From the NCBI GenBank assembly GCA_946185305.1, contig CAMHJE010000085.1, positions 1 to 10,099 on the forward strand: 10,099 bases of DNA, given 5' to 3'. How positions within the stretch are numbered: position 1 is the first letter of the stretch; the number at the start of each line of letters is the position of its first letter. The notes under the pieces were generated by a model, which had not been told where the DNA came from, searched no databases, and saw only the letters and a list, made by a program, of their open reading frames with translations. The position numbers and the translations under genes are program-made. The stretch comes from UBA3792 sp946185305 (GTDB taxonomy: Bacteria > Bacillota > Clostridia > Christensenellales > CAG-138). Below are positions 7,067 through 10,099 of this stretch, piece by piece.

Positions 7067-8040
7067 CCTATGAACTGGAGGTCGAAAAGGTCAGTCCGAA
7101 CACGGTCATCCACCGCCATGCGAACATTCACAAGGCGCTGAAGTATGCGTATCAGACAGGACTGATCGACAGCAACCCGGCGGATAGGGTGCAGCGTCCG
7201 CGCAAGGAACGGTTTGAAACCCATCCCTACAACGCGGAGGAGCTGGATCGGCTGTTTCATCTGGTCAAGGGGACGAATCTTGAGCTCGGGGTGATGCTCG
7301 CCACGTTCTACGGCCTGCGGCGAAGCGAAGTGTGCGGCTTGAAGTGGGAGGCGATCGACTTTGAACGCAAGACGATCACGATCCGGCATACGGTCGTGCA
7401 GACGAAGGTGGACGGCACGAACGTGCTGATCAAGAAGGATCGGACGAAAACGAAGTCATCGAACCGGACGCTGCCGCTTGTAAAGCCGTTTGAAGAATAT
7501 CTGCTGAACATCCGGGACAAGCAGGAAGTCAACCGGCGGCTTTGCGGCAACTGTTACAATACAGAGAATCTCGAATACATCTATGTGAACGAGATGGGCG
7601 AACTGATGAAACCAAACTACCTCACGCAGGCGTTTCCGACGTTTTTGGAACGGCACGGGATGCGCAAGATCCGGTTTCACGATCTTCGGCACAGCTGTGC
7701 GACGCTGCTGTACGCGAACGGCGTGGCGCTGAAGGACATTCAGGAGTGGCTCGGACACAGCGATATTGCCACAACGAGCAACATCTATACGCACCTCGAT
7801 TACTCGTCTAAGGTGGCTTCGGCGAACGCGATTATGGGGATTCTGAGCAAAACTGAGGCGGATTCGGGACAAACGCAGCGGATTCCCGTGCCTCCCGAAA
7901 AGACCTCCGAAAACCCGGAAAGCGGCACGGCGTCTGCAAAATCCGGCACGAAAAATTCCGAAAAAGCGGTTTTGACAGGGGCAAACGCAAATAAATCCAA
8001 GACCGGAAAACGGGGACCAAAAAGCGTGAAACCCCAGTAA
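7054..8040 (+). pseudogene. Tyrosine recombinase (phage/ICE-type integrase), N-terminally truncated
   Basis: The frame is open from 7054, just after an in-frame TAA at 7051, and reads YELEVEKVSPNTVIHRHANI, which is recognisable core-binding sequence. The arm-binding domain and first half of the core-binding domain are missing; relatives are about 370-400 residues long, while about 329 codons remain here. A GTG at 7189 could start a 283-residue product but has no clear ribosome binding site and falls inside the core-binding domain. The catalytic domain looks intact: Arg in YGLRRSE (7318-7320), Lys in TKSSNRTLPL, HDLRH (His 7678-7680, Arg 7687-7689), WLGH (His 7756-7758), and the nucleophile Tyr in NIYTHLD (7786-7788). 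A Ser/Lys/Gly-rich tail of about 65 residues follows. Inactivation is inferred from the truncation; no excisionase or relaxase is present in the window. Confidence 0.85.
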
Positions 8041-8053
8041 ATACTGGGGTTTC
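8028..8053. terminator. Perfect hairpin across the integrase stop codon
   Basis: GAAACCCCAGT (8028-8038) and ACTGGGGTTTC (8043-8053) form a perfect 11-base-pair stem with an AAAT loop; the integrase TAA lies in the stem-loop. No T-run follows on the plus strand, but on the minus strand the hairpin is followed by a short T5 run (complement of AAAAA at 8019-8023). It may therefore terminate minus-strand transcripts, or may be part of the element end. Confidence 0.5.
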
Positions 8054-8300
8054 TGGTACGAATAGAGATAACTGACACGGCAGCGAACGACCATATTGTT
8101 ACCATTGACCTCTTTTGCCGTATGTTGGGTGGCATAGGTGACGGAACTGCGCGGAAGCTTCTTCGCGGAAACCATGTAGAGCATTTCTAAATTCGCAATA
8201 CCTATTTCATTCCCAAAGTCTCTATCATCGACTACCTTTGAGTAGCGACTATGAAACATACAAAACAAAGTTAAAACACAAAGCAGACACCTAATGATCA
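8054..8300. other. Intergenic stretch between integrase and AP2 gene, no supported gene
   Basis: No plus-strand gene is visible. On the minus strand a frame from ATG 8184 runs through the hairpin with G/C-rich third positions (MLYMVSAKKLPRSSVTYAT at its start). However, it has no convincing Shine-Dalgarno, no recognised family, and continues into the antisense of the integrase. It is best treated as a possible decayed fragment. Confidence 0.3.
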
Positions 8301-8338
8301 AGCGTCGAGGCGAAATGCCTCGACGCTCCTTCTTTTTT
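8301..8338 (+). terminator. Strong rho-independent terminator
   Basis: AGCGTCGAGGC (8301-8311) and GCCTCGACGCT (8317-8327) form a perfect 11-base-pair GC-rich stem with a GAAAT loop, followed by CCTTCTTTTTT. The orientation is plus strand. The nearest plus-strand gene ends 260 bases upstream (integrase), so it either ends a long integrase 3' tail, an unseen RNA, or a transcript whose gene has been lost. Confidence 0.85.
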
Positions 8339-8363
8339 CAAGTAGAAACGAAGAAATACAAAA

Positions 8364-8403
8364 GTGCATATTTAGCAATAATAGCGATGTGCATTTTTTG
8401 CAC
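8364..8403. repeat. Short GTGCAT repeats and palindrome upstream of AP2 promoter
   Basis: GTGCAT occurs at 8364-8369 and 8389-8394, 25 bases apart. The second copy is half of a palindrome GTGCA-TTTTT-TGCAC (8389-8403). It lies about 50 bases upstream of the -35 at 8454 and could be a regulator site. The region is AT-rich, so chance is possible. Confidence 0.3.
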
Positions 8404-8453
8404 AATATAGGCAGAAAGGATTTGCAATACTATCCAAATTGCATAGCACACAC

Positions 8454-8482
8454 TTCACACAGCAGTAAAAATCTGTTATAAT
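8454..8482 (+). promoter_or_regulatory. Near-consensus promoter of the AP2-domain gene
   Basis: TTCACA (8454-8459) and a perfect TATAAT (8477-8482) are 17 bases apart, and TG at 8474-8475 makes an extended -10. It is the best sigma-A match in the window. A Shine-Dalgarno AGGAG (8502-8506) and GTG start (8513) follow at normal spacing. Confidence 0.8.
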
Positions 8483-8512
8483 ATAAGCACAGACATTTCG
8501 TAGGAGTCCCGA

Positions 8513-9229
8513 GTGAAAAAACTTGATTTGACAAATCAACGGTTTGGTCGATTGACCGTGATCAAAGAAGATCCCGTTCCATAACGTGCGCCGTCCGGCA
8601 AGCCCACCCGCCGTTGGGTTTGTCTTTGTGATTGCGGAAATCAAGTAACTGTTCTGCAAAACGTATTAACTTCCGGCCGTGGAAAAAGCTGCGGCTGCCA
8701 CCAAAGGGAAAAAGCTGCATCCCAATATAACGACCTCACCGGCAAAAGATTTGGGAAGCTGCTTGTAATCAAGCGTGCGCCGCTAAAAGGAAAATATGCC
8801 AATGGCGCTCATAACGGCTGGCTTTGCAGATGCGATTGTGGAACAGAGCGTGTTTTCCTGGCGAAAACGCTCACCGGAGGAACCGCGAAAAGCTGTGGCT
8901 GTGAGATCGGCATTCAATCGGCTGAACGCATACAACCCGACGGAATTAACGTTCTCAGACGGTATCAAGGCACTGTAGTTTCTGCCATCAATCCTGATAG
9001 AAAATCGAACAAGAACAATACTTCCGGCGTAAAGGGCGTATATTGGAGCAACCGCGAACAGCGGTGGATCGCTAAGATCGGACTTAAGGGAAAGACCATC
9101 ACGATTGGCAGATTCCAACATCTTAAGGATGCAGAAAAAGCAAGGAAACAGGCCGAAGAACAGTATTTTTCCCCAATCTTAGAACAGTGGAAAGAAGATA
9201 AAGCACAGATCGAAAGGGCGAAAGCATGA
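8513..9229 (+). pseudogene. AP2-domain DNA-binding protein with tandem Cys modules, interrupted by one in-frame TAA
   Basis: From GTG 8513 (AGGAG 6 bases upstream) the frame reads VKKLDLTNQRFGRLTVIKED and meets a TAA at 8582-8584 (codon 24). The same frame then stays open for 214 codons to the TGA at 9227-9229, with no ATG, GTG or TTG seen to restart it. The protein has two similar modules: DLTNQRFGRLTVIK with WVCLCDCG and KSCGC (codons 5-62), and DLTGKRFGKLLVIK with WLCRCDCG and KSCGC (codons 74-130). The Cys clusters look zinc-binding. A C-terminal AP2 domain (codons about 171-220) begins SGVKGVYWSNREQRWIAKIG and contains TITIGRF. Such proteins are common in phages and mobile elements, often related to HNH homing endonucleases, but no HNH nuclease motif is seen here. 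A single nonsense substitution most simply makes this a recent pseudogene; sequencing error or readthrough are alternatives. Confidence 0.85.
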
Positions 9230-9251
9230 AAAACAACGAAGGGGGACCAAT

Positions 9252-9371
9252 ATGATTGATTGGATTAACGGCGCATATGGCGTCGGCAAAACGGCAGTGA
9301 CCAAGCATTTGGTGAAACTGCTTCGAAATGGACATGTTTTCGATCCTGAACTCATTGGTGACGGTACCTAA
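9252..9371 (+). pseudogene. TmrB-like P-loop ATPase, N-terminal stub
   Basis: ATG 9252, with a GGGGGA ribosome binding site just upstream, encodes 39 residues starting MIDWINGAYGVGKTAVTKHL. This contains a Walker A motif (GAYGVGKT) and the following FDPELIG typical of TmrB-like/small AAA nucleotide-binding proteins. Relatives are about 180-200 residues; here the frame ends at TAA 9369-9371 right after the family similarity stops (GDGT), so most of the gene has been lost. The start lies 22 bases after the AP2 gene stop, suggesting a former operon. A functional 39-residue peptide is unlikely. Confidence 0.7.
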
Positions 9372-9410
9372 GCATGTTTCCATGTGAAGTTATATAGAAG
9401 GGTGTTGTCC

Positions 9411-10099
9411 ATGATTGTGTTTTTATTGGCCTGCGTTGTAAGCTTTGTTCCTTCGGTTTCCCTTTTTTTGTGGCTCCGGAATCATTTGAAGAAGGAGGAA
9501 GCGTATAAAAAGCTCTGCACCCAAACGCTTTGGAAAGGCGCTCTGTGTATTCTGCCGGTTTTTCTCCTTTCCGCATGCAGCTATCTCATTCTCCGGCTGA
9601 CAGGACTCCATAACACAAACCCGCTTTTATATCAAGCGCTGTATACGATTATCGTGTTGGCACTGATGGAGGAGGTCGCGAAATATTGGGCCTTCCAGCG
9701 CGTTCTGAAAAAGACCGATTATGCCTATTCCTGGCTGGATACAGCAGTGTTGATGACGATTATCGGCCTTGGCTTCGGTATGCTGGAAAGCGTATTATAT
9801 GCAATCGGCGCCACCGTGCCGGTCGTGCTGATTCGAGGCATCTGTGTTCCCCATGCAGGATATGGTTTCCTGACAGGATATTTCTACGGCAAAGGCAGTA
9901 AAGATGATAAGCCCGCCCTAAAGTGGATGGGCTTTCTGCTCTCATGGCTGATGCACGGTCTGTACGATTTTTCGCTGAGCCAGGAGTTCATCGCCCTCAA
10001 TGATAATCTGGCAATTGTCGCGCTCCTACTAGCTGTGCTTGACATCGTGCTGGTGCTCCTCCTGATTCGGTTTGCGCGAAAAGCAAAAACGCAGGCGCT
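9411..10099 (+). CDS. PrsW-family intramembrane protease (3' end outside window)
   Basis: ATG 9411 has AAGGG (9398-9402) 8 bases upstream, and the frame is open to the window edge (229 codons). The protein is strongly hydrophobic with about seven or eight membrane segments. The PrsW signature residues are present: the Glu pair in LMEEVAKYW (E87, E88), a second Glu in GFGMLESVLY (E126), His in RGICVPHAGYGFLTGYFYG (H148), and MHGLYDF (H182). PrsW in Bacillus subtilis performs site-1 cleavage of the anti-sigma factor RsiW; family members occur widely in Clostridia with other or unknown substrates. No anti-sigma or sigma gene is in view, so the substrate is unknown. The end seen (FARKAKTQA) is a basic region after the last membrane segment, so most of the protein is probably present. 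Confidence 0.88.
   Translation, partial: MIVFLLACVVSFVPSVSLFLWLRNHLKKEEAYKKLCTQTLWKGALCILPVFLLSACSYLILRLTGLHNTNPLLYQALYTIIVLALMEEVAKYWAFQRVLKKTDYAYSWLDTAVLMTIIGLGFGMLESVLYAIGATVPVVLIRGICVPHAGYGFLTGYFYGKGSKDDKPALKWMGFLLSWLMHGLYDFSLSQEFIALNDNLAIVALLLAVLDIVLVLLLIRFARKAKTQA

Noticed and set aside
8372..8659. 95-codon minus-strand ORF
   Set aside because: It is antisense to the AP2 promoter and 5' end, where the plus strand has clear protein family similarity.
9226..9255. Nine-codon ORF overlapping the AP2 stop (ATGA)
   Set aside because: Too short and without family features; it overlaps the better supported ATG at 9252 with its own ribosome binding site.
1..10099. CRISPR array, tRNA or rRNA genes
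   Set aside because: No regularly spaced repeat-spacer pattern and no recognisable tRNA or rRNA sequence was seen on either strand.

Overview
The window most resembles a Gram-positive Clostridia chromosome, probably an anaerobic gut-type Firmicute. The clues are AgrC/AgrA-type signalling genes, strong GGAGG-type ribosome binding sites, sigma-A-like promoters, a reversed-order GH3 enzyme of a type known from Ruminococcus and Butyrivibrio, and a PrsW-type protease. The species cannot be named from sequence alone.

Left part (1-2988): the C-terminal catalytic end of an AgrC-like histidine kinase is cut by the window edge. A gap of about 330 bases follows, then a sigma-A-like promoter driving a LytTR response regulator. 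That gene overlaps, through ATGA, a second complete AgrC-like kinase with an N-terminal membrane domain. A rho-independent terminator closes the unit. No AgrB- or AgrD-like peptide gene is visible, so the signal sensed is unknown.

Centre (2989-6780): immediately after the terminator are two perfect GACCACCT direct repeats 21 bases apart. A promoter (TTGCAA-17-TACATT) and a 5' leader of about 165 bases follow. They precede a two-gene operon: a 1031-residue GH3 glycoside hydrolase with reversed domain order and membrane segments at both ends, and a 134-residue four-segment membrane protein. The tandem-repeat geometry matches that of LytTR-family operators. The simplest model is that the adjacent two-component system controls this membrane-bound hydrolase operon; this is inference.

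Right part (6780-9371) is a graveyard of mobile and accessory fragments. It holds an RHS/YD-repeat remnant on the minus strand, joined at about 7050-7069 to a tyrosine recombinase that has lost its N-terminus but keeps all catalytic residues. Then come strong hairpins, and an AP2-domain protein with duplicated Cys modules under a near-consensus promoter but interrupted by one in-frame TAA. Last is a 39-codon N-terminal stub of a TmrB-like P-loop protein. The window ends inside a PrsW-family intramembrane protease gene (9411 onward).
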